From: Serratia sarumanii
GTDB lineage: Bacteria > Pseudomonadota > Gammaproteobacteria > Enterobacterales > Enterobacteriaceae
Assembly (NCBI RefSeq): GCF_029962605.1
Contig: NZ_CP124750.1
Location: 2,976,001-3,040,000, forward strand
DNA: 64,000 nucleotides
Direction: 5' to 3'
The notes under the pieces were generated by a model. That model did no database searches. It was given only the letters and a program-made list of their open reading frames with translations, and was not told the origin of the DNA. Shown in pieces: positions 9,840 through 17,690 of the stretch. Made by a program: the position numbers and the translations under genes. Every line of letters starts with the position of its first letter. Position 1 is the stretch's first letter.

Positions 9840-10562
9840 TCAGGTATCGTTCGCCAGCCGCGCGCGCAGGCGCTTGATCGCCTGACTGTGCAGTTGGCTG
9901 ACGCGGGATTCCCCGACGTCCAGCACGGCGCCGATCTCCTTGAGATTCAACTCTTCTTGGTAATACAGCGTCAGCACCATTTTTTCGCGCTCCGGCAACG
10001 CCTCGATGGCGTCGATCACTCGCTGGCGCAGGCTGCCTTCCAACAGGTGATGCAGCGGGTTGGCCTCTTCATGCCCTTCCAGCATCGGTTCCGCGTTCTC
10101 GCCATGCTCCTCGCGCCATTCGTCGTAGGAGAAAAGCTGGCTGTTATTGGTGTCCAACAGAATTTGACGGTACTCATCCAGCGAGATATTCAGCGTCTGC
10201 GCCACTTCCGTCTCGCTCGCCGGGCGGCCGTAACGCTGTTCCAGCAGCCGCATCACCTGCGCGACCTCGCGCGCATGGCGCCGCACGCTGCGCGGCACCC
10301 AGTCACGGCTGCGCAGCTCGTCGAGCATCGCGCCGCGAATGCGCTGCACCGCATAGGTGGTAAAGGCGGTTCCCTGTAGGGCGTCATAACGCTCAACGGC
10401 GTTCAGTAGCCCGATTCCCCCGGCCTGCAGCAGGTCGTCAAGCTCCACGCTGGCGGGCAGCCTGACCTGCAGGCGCAACGCCTCGTGGCGCACTAACGGC
10501 ACGTAGCGCAGCCAGAGAGAATTTTTGTCCATCACGCCTTCGGCGGTATACAGATCGCTCAC
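9840..10562 (-). CDS. fliA: Flagellar sigma factor FliA (sigma-28)
   Basis: Sigma factor that directs RNA polymerase to class 3 flagellar and chemotaxis promoters. FlgM holds it inactive until the hook is complete. It is 240 aa. Region 2 contains LLQAGGIGLLNAVERYD and the -10-reading FTTYAVQRIRGAMLDELRSRDWVPRS. Region 4 contains LNLKEIGAVLDVGESRVSQLHSQAIKRLR. The N-terminus YTAEGVMDKNSLWLRYVPLVRHE is nearly identical to E. coli. It heads a fliA-fliZ unit. A GCCGATTG at 10621-10628 resembles a sigma-28 -10 element, but no TAAA sits 15 bases upstream, so I do not call a promoter. Confidence 0.97.
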   Translation of the reverse strand: MSDLYTAEGVMDKNSLWLRYVPLVRHEALRLQVRLPASVELDDLLQAGGIGLLNAVERYDALQGTAFTTYAVQRIRGAMLDELRSRDWVPRSVRRHAREVAQVMRLLEQRYGRPASETEVAQTLNISLDEYRQILLDTNNSQLFSYDEWREEHGENAEPMLEGHEEANPLHHLLEGSLRQRVIDAIEALPEREKMVLTLYYQEELNLKEIGAVLDVGESRVSQLHSQAIKRLRARLANDT

Positions 10563-10690
10563 TATGTCTTAAACCTGCGGATAAGAGAGTCAGCGCTATT
10601 ATGCGTAGGGGGCGGAATGCCAATCGGCTGAACAGTCGCACAAAACGGGCTTTATTTGCGCCATGTAATAACCGTGCGGTGCGCGAGCAT

Positions 10691-10720
10691 AAAAAAACCC
10701 CGCCGAGGCGGGGTTTCTTT
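10691..10720 (-). terminator. Intrinsic terminator of fliC
   Basis: On the minus strand a CCCCGCC/GGCGGGG stem is followed by seven T residues, about 25 bases after the fliC stop. It separates the fliC transcript from fliA downstream. Confidence 0.9.
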
Positions 10721-10744
10721 GCGACAGTTAATCGGGAGAGACGA

Positions 10745-11980
10745 TTAACGCAGCAGGGACAGAACGTTCTGAGTAGACTGGTTAGCCTGTGCCAGAACAG
10801 AGGTGCCAGCCTGTTGCAGGATGTTGGCGCGGCTCATGTTGGACACTTCGGTCGCGTAGTCGGCATCCTGAATACGGGACTGAGAAGCGGACAGGTTGTT
10901 AACGGTGCTGTTCAGGTTGTTGATAACAGAATCGAAACGGTTCTGTACCGCACCCAGGGAAGAACGCAGGGAGTCAACCTGAGACAGCGCTTTGTCCAGG
11001 GTCGCCAGCGGGTCGGCAGTTTTTGGCTCGGTGGACTGCTCAGCGCCCTTGGTCACTTTACCGGAAGCGTCTACGGTCGCCTTGAAATATTTGGCATCGG
11101 CACCGGTACCTTCCTGGATCACGTAAGATTTACCGCTGTCGTAAGAGCGCAGGTTAGCCGCATCAGGGCCAGTAGGAGCCACTTCTTTCTCAATGCTGGT
11201 TACCGCAGTGCCGCCAGTTGGTTTAGTGGCTTCTTTGGTGCCAACAGATTTCAGATCGCCGGTCGCTTTATCGAAAGTTGCTTTGTAGTAGTCACCATCC
11301 GTGTTGATAGCGAATACATCGTCACCCACTTTTTCGTAGCCGGTGATGTCTTTAGTATCAGCCTTAACGGTGCCGGTGTTGATAGCCACGCTGGTGCCGG
11401 TTTTCACGGTAGCAGGTGCGGTTGCAGCTACTTTGGATTTATCAATGCCATCAGCCACGCTGAACTTTTCCAGACCCAGCGTTTTAGCGTTGATGTCTTT
11501 CAGTTCGATATCGATGGTTTCGCCGTCGTTCGCGCCAACCTGGATGGTCAGTTTCTGATCTGAGCTCAGCACTTTCACGCCGTTGAAATCGGTCTGCTCG
11601 GAGATGCGGTTGATTTCAGACAGACGCTGAGAGATCTCGTCCTGGATGGACTGCAGGTCGCTGGCAGAGTTGGAACCGTTCTGAGACTGTACGGTCAGAC
11701 GACGGATGTTCTGCAGGTTGTCGTTAACTTCGTTCAGTGCGCCTTCAGTGGTCTGCGCCAGGGAGATACCGTCGTTGGCGTTGCGAGAAGCCTGAGTCAG
11801 GCCTTTGATGTTTGCAGTGAAACGGTTGGAGATAGCCTGACCCGCAGCATCGTCTTTCGCGCTGTTGATACGCAGACCGGAAGACAGACGCTCAATCGCA
11901 GTGCCCAGAGAAGACTGAGATTTGTTCAGGTTGTTCTGCGCCATCAGCGACAGGCTGTTAGTGTTGATTACTTGTGCCAT
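10745..11980 (-). CDS. fliC: Flagellin FliC
   Basis: Filament subunit exported by the flagellar type III apparatus. It is 411 aa. The conserved N-terminal D0/D1 region (MAQVINTNSLSL through about residue 150) and C-terminal D1/D0 region (about 325-411, ending NVLSLLR) flank a variable surface domain of about 170 residues rich in Thr, Lys, Asp and Val. The QRLSEINRISEQTDFNG segment (about 110-130) lies in the D1 region recognised by TLR5 in related flagellins. It has its own sigma-28 promoter and terminator. Codon use looks optimised for high expression. It is the only flagellin gene in the window. Confidence 0.98.
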   Translation of the reverse strand: MAQVINTNSLSLMAQNNLNKSQSSLGTAIERLSSGLRINSAKDDAAGQAISNRFTANIKGLTQASRNANDGISLAQTTEGALNEVNDNLQNIRRLTVQSQNGSNSASDLQSIQDEISQRLSEINRISEQTDFNGVKVLSSDQKLTIQVGANDGETIDIELKDINAKTLGLEKFSVADGIDKSKVAATAPATVKTGTSVAINTGTVKADTKDITGYEKVGDDVFAINTDGDYYKATFDKATGDLKSVGTKEATKPTGGTAVTSIEKEVAPTGPDAANLRSYDSGKSYVIQEGTGADAKYFKATVDASGKVTKGAEQSTEPKTADPLATLDKALSQVDSLRSSLGAVQNRFDSVINNLNSTVNNLSASQSRIQDADYATEVSNMSRANILQQAGTSVLAQANQSTQNVLSLLR

Positions 11981-12073
11981 TGTTTGCTTTCCTTACGAGT
12001 CAGTTGCGTTCTTCGCAACACAGTTAAAAGGTTCGGGCTTGTTTGCCCACGGCGTCAACCACCGTCCCCTCAG

Positions 12074-12100
12074 GTATCGGCCCTCCCCTAACAACCTTTA
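12074..12100 (-). promoter_or_regulatory. Sigma-28 promoter of fliC
   Basis: On the minus strand TAAA (12100-12097) is followed by 15 bases and GCCGATAC (12081-12074). It matches the enteric FliA consensus except for the last base and lies about 95 bases upstream of the fliC start. Confidence 0.88.
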
Positions 12101-12194
12101 GCAATTTTTTAAAATTTTTTGCGCCGCCGGCAATGGCAGAAATAACGCGGTTTTTCCCTCTTCTATTGCGCCATCGTTTTTTTGTTTTTTTCAG

Positions 12195-12221
12195 TAAACT
12201 TTTTCACCGCTGGGCCGATAA
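12195..12221 (+). promoter_or_regulatory. Sigma-28 promoter of fliDST
   Basis: TAAA (12195-12198), 15 bases, then GCCGATAA (12214-12221): an exact FliA consensus, 40 bases upstream of fliD. It points away from the fliC promoter, with an AT-rich spacer of about 95 bp between the two. Confidence 0.92.
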
Positions 12222-12261
12222 CGCGTAAAGCGAATAAAGTCATTATCAAGGAGAAGCACGA

Positions 12262-13677
12262 ATGGCATCGATCAGTTCATTAGGCATCGGCTCAGGACTC
12301 GACCTTAACGGTTTGCTGGACAAGCTGACCAAAGCGGAACAACAGCGTCTGACGCCGTACACCACCCAGCAGACCAGCTATAACGCCCAGTTGACCGCTT
12401 ACGGTACGCTGAAAAGCTCGCTGGAGAAGTTTGACAATCTGAGCAAAGACCTGGCCAAGCCAGAGTTCTTCAACAACACTACCGCCACCAAGCACGATCA
12501 GTTTACCGTGACCACCACCGACAAATCGGTGCCGGGCAACTACTCGATCGAGGTGTTGAAGCTCGCGCAGCCGCAAACGCTGACCACTCAGACGCCGATT
12601 GCCGACCAGCAGGCCAAACTGGGCACGCCGGGCAGCAGCGATCGTTCCATCTCTATTACGGCAGGCAACCCGCCGAAAGAGACCAAGATCCCGCTCGGCG
12701 ACGATCAGACCTCACTGGTCGAGATGCGCGACGCCATCAATAAATCGAAATCCGGCGTCACCGCCAGCATCATGCGCGTCGGCGACAATGACTATCAACT
12801 GGCATTAAGCTCCACCACGCCAGGCGAAAAAAACACCATTTCGGTGCAGGTCAATAACGACGACAAGCTCGGCGCCATCCTCAACTACGATCCTAAAAAT
12901 CCGCCTAAAGATGGCAGCACCGCGATGAAGCAAACCGTGCCCGGCCAGGATGCGGAAATCGTCGTCAACGGCACGAAAATCAAGCGCAGCACCAACTCGA
13001 TCGCCGATGCTCTGCAGGGCGTAACGCTCGATCTGAAAACCACCACCAAGCCCGGCGAACCGCAAAACCTGGTGATCGGCATCGACAAGAGCGGCAGCGC
13101 CGACAAGATTAAAGAGTGGGTAGATAACTACAACTCGCTGCTGGACACCTTCAATTCGCTGACCAAATACACGCCGGTTAAAAGCGGTGAAGCGCAGAAT
13201 GCCAAAAACGGCGCGCTGCTGGGCGACAACACCCTGCGCGGCATCCAGTCCTCGATCAAGAGCGCCCTCAGTTCGGCACAGGACAACCCGGAGTTGAAAG
13301 GCCTGGGCAACCTCGGCATCACCACCAACGTCAAAACCGGTAAGCTGGAAATCGACAGCACCAAGCTGAACAAAGCCATCGACGAAAAACCGGATCAGGT
13401 TGCCAACTTCTTCGCCGGCAACGGTAAAGACACCGGCATGGCCACCGAAATCCACAACGAGATCCAGAACTACGTCAAATCCGGCGGCATCATCGAGAAC
13501 TCGACCAAGAGCATCAACACCAACCTCGATCGCCTGAACATTCAGATCACCACGGTCACGGCCAGCATTCAGAACACCATCGACCGCTATAAGCAGCAGT
13601 TCGTTCAGTTGGATACCATGATGTCCAAATTGAGCAGCACGGGTAACTATTTACAACAGCAATTCTCGACAAAGTGA
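12262..13677 (+). CDS. fliD: Filament cap protein FliD (HAP2)
   Basis: Secreted protein that forms the cap at the filament tip and guides flagellin polymerisation. The 471-aa protein has the FliD N-terminus (MASISSLGIGSGLDLNGLLDKL), a variable middle part and a coiled-coil C-terminus (about 425-465, MMSKLSSTGNYLQQQF), which binds the chaperone FliT. GAGAAG provides the ribosome site. It is first in a fliD-fliS-fliT operon driven by a consensus sigma-28 promoter. Confidence 0.96.
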   Translation: MASISSLGIGSGLDLNGLLDKLTKAEQQRLTPYTTQQTSYNAQLTAYGTLKSSLEKFDNLSKDLAKPEFFNNTTATKHDQFTVTTTDKSVPGNYSIEVLKLAQPQTLTTQTPIADQQAKLGTPGSSDRSISITAGNPPKETKIPLGDDQTSLVEMRDAINKSKSGVTASIMRVGDNDYQLALSSTTPGEKNTISVQVNNDDKLGAILNYDPKNPPKDGSTAMKQTVPGQDAEIVVNGTKIKRSTNSIADALQGVTLDLKTTTKPGEPQNLVIGIDKSGSADKIKEWVDNYNSLLDTFNSLTKYTPVKSGEAQNAKNGALLGDNTLRGIQSSIKSALSSAQDNPELKGLGNLGITTNVKTGKLEIDSTKLNKAIDEKPDQVANFFAGNGKDTGMATEIHNEIQNYVKSGGIIENSTKSINTNLDRLNIQITTVTASIQNTIDRYKQQFVQLDTMMSKLSSTGNYLQQQFSTK

Positions 13678-13710
13678 TCCCTTAACCAGGTAACAGGTAA
13701 AAGAAACAAC

Positions 13711-14121
13711 ATGTATAACAGAAGCGGCACTCAGGCCTATGCACAGGTCAGTCTGGAAAGCGGCGCCATGAGCGCCAGCCCGCACCAGTTAATCGTGATG
13801 TTGTTCGACGGGGCGCTCAGCGCCCTGCTTCGCGCACGCATCCTGATGAACCAGGGCGATATCGCCGGCAAAGGCATGGCGCTGTCCAAAGCCATCAACA
13901 TCATCGACAACGGCCTGAAAGGCGGCCTGGACCCTCAACAGGGCGGCGAAATCGCCGAAAACCTGGCGGCGTTGTACGACTATATGAAGCGGCGCCTGAT
14001 GCAGGCCAACCTGAACAACGACGAAGCGGCGATCGCCGAAGTGGTCAAACTGCTGGAAAACATCGCCGATGCCTGGCGCCAGATCGGCCCCAACTACCAA
14101 CCTTCGCAGGACGCCGTGTAA
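13711..14121 (+). CDS. fliS: Flagellin export chaperone FliS
   Basis: Cytoplasmic chaperone that binds the C-terminus of FliC, stops early polymerisation and delivers flagellin to the export gate. The 136-aa helical protein begins MYNRSGTQAYAQVSLESGAM and has the conserved PHQLIVMLFDGAL segment (about 25-38). Its stop codon overlaps the fliT start (TAATG), so the two are likely translationally coupled. Confidence 0.96.
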   Translation: MYNRSGTQAYAQVSLESGAMSASPHQLIVMLFDGALSALLRARILMNQGDIAGKGMALSKAINIIDNGLKGGLDPQQGGEIAENLAALYDYMKRRLMQANLNNDEAAIAEVVKLLENIADAWRQIGPNYQPSQDAV

Positions 14122-14489
14122 TGGAACGTCAACAGCAGCTGTTAGCCGCTTATCAACAAATTTACAGCCTGAGCAGCCAGATGATCGCGCTGGCGCAAAC
14201 CGGGCGCTGGGAGGAGCTCGTCGAGCTCGAATTCGCTTACGTAACGGCGGTGGAAAAAACCGCCGCCTTTACCGGGCAAGCCGGCCCTTCCATGGCGTTG
14301 CAGGAGATGCTGCGCAATAAGCTGCAACAGATCCTCGACAACGAAACCGAGCTCAAACGTCTGTTACAGCAGCGCATGGATGAGCTGAAAATGCTGATCG
14401 AACAGTCCACGCGCCAGAACGTGGTCAACAATACCTACGGCCAGTTTCATGACCGTGCACTGTTGCTGGGGGAGCCACAGGTCCGATAA
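14121..14489 (+). CDS. fliT: FliD chaperone and FlhDC inhibitor FliT
   Basis: Small helical protein of 122 aa. In Salmonella it chaperones the FliD C-terminus and, once FliD is exported, binds FlhC and blocks FlhD4C2 from promoters, closing a feedback loop. The sequence is rich in Glu, Gln and Leu with no membrane segment, as expected. Assignment rests partly on its place directly after fliS, since FliT sequences diverge quickly. No intrinsic terminator was seen after the stop. Confidence 0.9.
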   Translation: MERQQQLLAAYQQIYSLSSQMIALAQTGRWEELVELEFAYVTAVEKTAAFTGQAGPSMALQEMLRNKLQQILDNETELKRLLQQRMDELKMLIEQSTRQNVVNNTYGQFHDRALLLGEPQVR

Positions 14490-14797
14490 GATCGACAATA
14501 CTGACGAAAATGGATTAAATAGCACTATGCGCTATTACTCTCGGGTTACGTTAGGATATTAATCTATGGCATTTGAATTATTCAGTTTATGGGTAATTGG
14601 TAAAATGCGCGCTTCGAGCCTGGCTCTCACTTTAATGGATAAACATTATCCCGACACGGACGTTTTCTGTTCAGCAGGAAATTGATTTTTGATAGATAAA
14701 ACACGCCGCTGTGTTTCACGGCCCATGGAAAAATGTTGCTCCAACGCGGATCAAAGCGTAAAGATATTCTCAGATAATGGCTGCGAAATGAATATCG
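14490..14797. other. fliT to AraC-type gene intergenic region
   Basis: About 308 bp without a gene, more AT-rich than the flanking fliDST operon. It presumably holds the promoter of the AraC-type gene, but I could not find a -35/-10 pair with good spacing. An AATAGC/GCTATT inverted repeat at 14518-14536 has no T-tract and is not a convincing terminator. Confidence 0.4.
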
Positions 14798-15646
14798 ATG
14801 GAACGTACAATTAATCTCTGTCCAGGAATTGGCGCCTCAGCGCACATCATTCAGCATACTGAATTATTATTCCCTTCAGTCTATTTTGAGCAACCACATC
14901 TGTATCTGATACAACAGGGCCATAAGCGCGTACGCTGGCAACAACGCGAGGTGGTGGCTCATGCCGGCGAGCTGTTGATAATCGACGGGGGGCAAACGGT
15001 GGATATTATTAACGGCCCATCCGAAGAAGGCGTTTTCAGTTGCCAGTTGCTGACCTGCGACCCACTGCTGCTCACCGTTCAGCCTCCGGCCGAGGACGCG
15101 CCGGCGCCGATGCCGTTTGATGCCGTCCTGGCGCTGCGCAGCCTGCCCTGCGCCCTGAAGCACAGTTTCGAGACCACCAGCCTGGCGCTGGCGCTCCGGC
15201 AGCGCTTTCCCGCCATCATCGTGCGGCACAAGATGCTGGAAATTCTGCTGTGGCTGGCCCAATTCGGCATTCGCTTCATCCACAACGAAGCCAAAGACCT
15301 GACGCAGCGCGTGCGCCGCTGCCTAGCGACCGACCCGCACAGCATTTGGACGGCGGCGAAAGTGGCGGAAAGCCTGTCGATGAGCGAAGTGATGTTGCGC
15401 CGCAAACTGTCGATGGAAAATACCGCGTTGCGCAACCTGATGATCGACGTGCGCATGAGTAGCGCACTGGCCCTGCTGCAGTCGACCGACTGGCCGATTT
15501 CCGCCATCGCGCAACATGTCGGCTATGAAAGCGCGTCACGTTTCGCCGAACGTTTTCGCAAACGCTTCGGTTTCGCCCCGACCGCCATTCGCGGTCACCA
15601 AAGGATTATGGAGCCGGCCTTTGAACAGCATTACGGTTCCAGCTAA
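14798..15646 (+). CDS. AraC-family transcriptional regulator
   Basis: A 282-aa protein. The C-terminal two-helix-turn-helix AraC domain covers about 165-272: the first helix pair is around KVAESLSMSEVMLRRKL, and the second, ISAIAQHVGYESASRFAERFRKRFGFAPTAIR, carries the family signature. The N-terminal half resembles a cupin-like sensor domain but gives no clear ligand. Its target is unknown. It is not part of the standard flagellar set and lies in a non-flagellar island between fliT and fliE. The ribosome site is weak (GAAATGAA). A GC stem with a short T-run follows. Confidence 0.88.
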   Translation: MERTINLCPGIGASAHIIQHTELLFPSVYFEQPHLYLIQQGHKRVRWQQREVVAHAGELLIIDGGQTVDIINGPSEEGVFSCQLLTCDPLLLTVQPPAEDAPAPMPFDAVLALRSLPCALKHSFETTSLALALRQRFPAIIVRHKMLEILLWLAQFGIRFIHNEAKDLTQRVRRCLATDPHSIWTAAKVAESLSMSEVMLRRKLSMENTALRNLMIDVRMSSALALLQSTDWPISAIAQHVGYESASRFAERFRKRFGFAPTAIRGHQRIMEPAFEQHYGSS

Positions 15647-15734
15647 TCAATGGCGGAAAACACTGCAATTTAGCTCAGATAGACGATGGCATCTCAAGGA
15701 TGTGAGCGTACCGAGCAACTTATCTTGACGTATC

Positions 15735-15758
15735 CGCCAGCGACCGCTGGCGCCTTTT
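15735..15758 (+). terminator. Probable terminator after the AraC-type gene
   Basis: CGCCAGC/GCTGGCG stem with a four-base loop followed by CCTTTTCC, about 90 bases after the stop codon. The T-run is short, so efficiency is uncertain. Confidence 0.55.
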
Positions 15759-15845
15759 CCTGGTTGCTCTCTTCCTGCCGCTGGCTAATTATCCCGCACA
15801 ACCCACTGCTCAGTTCCTCACCAAAGCATTAAGTATTTTCCTATT

Positions 15846-15877
15846 TTGACCGACACCTAAAACTTGCTTGCTATACT
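15846..15877 (+). promoter_or_regulatory. Putative sigma-70 promoter with extended -10
   Basis: An extended -10 element TG-C-TATACT (15869-15877) lies about 38 bases before the small ORF start. TTGACC at 15846-15851 is a possible -35, but the 20-base spacer is long, so the extended -10 would have to carry recognition. Confidence 0.45.
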
Positions 15878-15914
15878 GCTTTTCTATCTGACTGTCTAAA
15901 GCGAGAACGTAAAA

Positions 15915-16040
15915 ATGCGGCAAAGGAACAACGTTAAAGCCAAGCTTAAGCAAGCTGGTGAAAAGCTGGTGTTTGCCTGCTGTCTCTTGTTGCTGCTTTA
16001 TTACGCATTGCAATGGTCGTTGCTCCTCGGTGATTTTTGA
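15915..16040 (+). CDS. Possible 41-aa small membrane protein
   Basis: A short reading frame encoding a basic N-terminal part (MRQRNNVKAKLKQAGEKL) followed by one strongly hydrophobic segment of about 20 residues (FACCLLLLLYYALQWSLLL) and GDF. This resembles the many single-pass small proteins of enterobacteria in layout, though I recognise no named family. An extended -10 promoter lies upstream. The ribosome site is weak (GCGAGA, 9 bases before ATG). Whether it is translated is uncertain. Confidence 0.45.
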   Translation: MRQRNNVKAKLKQAGEKLVFACCLLLLLYYALQWSLLLGDF

Positions 16041-16352
16041 TTAATTTTATTTACTTATTTTATTGCTAAATTAATTGCACCAGTGGCCTGCTTCCTGCTG
16101 TTATAGCAAATCCCGAGGGCCAACCGTCACTATATCAAACGCAAAATCCGCGCGACTTAGTTAGCTCATTTATTATAAGAATGGAATATACTTGCACCCT
16201 CATTCTATAACCCCATGAATCTACGACACTTGCAGCTAGACCGTCCCATTTTCTTATTGTATGATAGCGCGCGGAAATGCGCTGGCTTTTATAACTACTT
16301 TAATCTGAAGCCAGGCGATGCCATATAGGATAAGTAACTTAGGGAATATAAT
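16041..16352. other. AT-rich intergenic region before the polymerase-like gene
   Basis: About 310 bp, clearly more AT-rich than the flagellar genes and probably part of an acquired segment. I saw no JUMPstart/ops element (GGCGGTAGCGT), no tRNA and no clear promoter. Confidence 0.4.
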
Positions 16353-17648
16353 GTGAATATATTAAGTTTTGTTTGGCTAGCTCTTGCTTTCGCCACTTTT
16401 TTCCTACACCACAGAACCATTTTCGCCCTGTTGATTATCGCGTCCATCTTTCAGTCAAGCGCTATTATCAATACAGGGAGTAATAGCCTACCCATATTCT
16501 ACTTTATCGAGCTAGTTTTAATAACCCGGTTTGCTTTTACTTCGAAAAACAGCACACCTGTCTTTAACTTAAAACACCGAGTATTTCTGCAATCTCTGGT
16601 GATAATTATTCTTTTTTGGTTCTTCACCTATGCGTTTACCCATCTATTTGAAGGGATAAGAGTTTATTCACCGGCTTATAGCTTTGAAAATAACTACGCC
16701 AAAAAAGGTATCTCGCTTGTGTGGGGCAATAACAACATCAAGCAACTGATTCTAATCACGCTGAACCTGATCACGCTGTATGTCATTTACGTCAAGCGGC
16801 GTGAAATCACGCCTGAATACGCTCTGAAAACCATCATTTTTACGACGTTGGTTTTCTCCGCTTACTGCCTGATTTGGCTCCTTGCCAGGCCGCTGGCGAA
16901 TGCGATTCAGATTTTGATGTATAACAGCATGCATAACGCCAATGCCATTTTTGAATCCAGACTGAGCGGTACCTTCGGTGAACCGTCATTCGCCGGTATC
17001 TTTATCGGCGCAACGATCGTGCCTCTTTTGGTTGCCAAAGGGTTGCGACTGAAGTTAGTGGCCCTATTGATGATGCTGCTCTTGGTTAAAAACGGCTCTA
17101 CATCAGGCTATTTTACCCTGCTTACGTCGCTGTGCGGCACATTCATTTTCAGTCCGCGTTTTAGCCTGATACAGAAAGCTCTATTTTCTCTGTCTTTGGT
17201 CATCGCATCAAAGCTCACATTTATCTTTTTCCTAGATAAAATAACGGATTACGCGGACAAAAAAGCGCAAACGATCTCTCACCTCGTGCGTTCCGCCTCC
17301 AACTACAATGCCCTTGAAATTATGTATAATACCTTTGGCTTGGGCGTCGGTATCGGTAGCGCAAGAATATCTTCTCTGCCTCTGTCCCTACTTGCTAACT
17401 TCGGAATATTGGGGACGATACTGTTAGTCGGTTTTATCGTATCCAAGCTTATTCGTTCGCAATATAACGTCGCCGGCAACGAAGCCAATTCCATGCTTAA
17501 ATTTATGCTTTTCTCCGCATTTTTGGGCTCCTGCGCCGCCAACCCTGATTACTCTTACGGGTTCATTTGGGTTCTTATTTTCAGTTGCCTGTTGACAGGG
17601 AAAACACAACCGTCACTGCCACGATCAACGCAACAGCGCACGCTCTGA
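16353..17648 (+). CDS. Wzy/O-antigen-polymerase-like multi-pass membrane protein
   Basis: A 431-aa polytopic inner-membrane protein with about ten hydrophobic segments. The segment SGTFGEPSFAGIFIG (about residues 206-220) sits after a periplasmic stretch and resembles the motif seen in O-antigen ligase/polymerase (Wzy, WaaL) and exopolysaccharide polymerase proteins. This suggests a role in joining polysaccharide repeat units, but the substrate is unknown. The start is GTG at 16353 with AGGG eight bases upstream. The gene is AT-rich with codons unlike its neighbours and has no glycosyltransferase or wzx/wzz partner nearby. Horizontal acquisition is likely. Confidence 0.7.
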   Translation: MNILSFVWLALAFATFFLHHRTIFALLIIASIFQSSAIINTGSNSLPIFYFIELVLITRFAFTSKNSTPVFNLKHRVFLQSLVIIILFWFFTYAFTHLFEGIRVYSPAYSFENNYAKKGISLVWGNNNIKQLILITLNLITLYVIYVKRREITPEYALKTIIFTTLVFSAYCLIWLLARPLANAIQILMYNSMHNANAIFESRLSGTFGEPSFAGIFIGATIVPLLVAKGLRLKLVALLMMLLLVKNGSTSGYFTLLTSLCGTFIFSPRFSLIQKALFSLSLVIASKLTFIFFLDKITDYADKKAQTISHLVRSASNYNALEIMYNTFGLGVGIGSARISSLPLSLLANFGILGTILLVGFIVSKLIRSQYNVAGNEANSMLKFMLFSAFLGSCAANPDYSYGFIWVLIFSCLLTGKTQPSLPRSTQQRTL

Positions 17649-17690
17649 CATCGGCAAGCGTCCCTTGGACCGTTGCCACCACATACACCC

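Noticed and set aside
10621..10628. GCCGATTG upstream of fliA as a sigma-28 -10 element
   Set aside because: No TAAA-like element 15 bases upstream; the nearest TAAA is 22 bases away.
14518..14536. AATAGC/GCTATT dyad after fliT as a terminator
   Set aside because: Short AT-rich stem with no T-run downstream.
15810..16013. 67-codon minus-strand frame near 15.9 kb
   Set aside because: No ribosome site or motif; it overlaps the plus-strand candidate that has a promoter and a sensible membrane-protein layout.
16041..16352. Possible JUMPstart/ops element before the polymerase-like gene
   Set aside because: No GGCGGTAGCGT or close variant was found.
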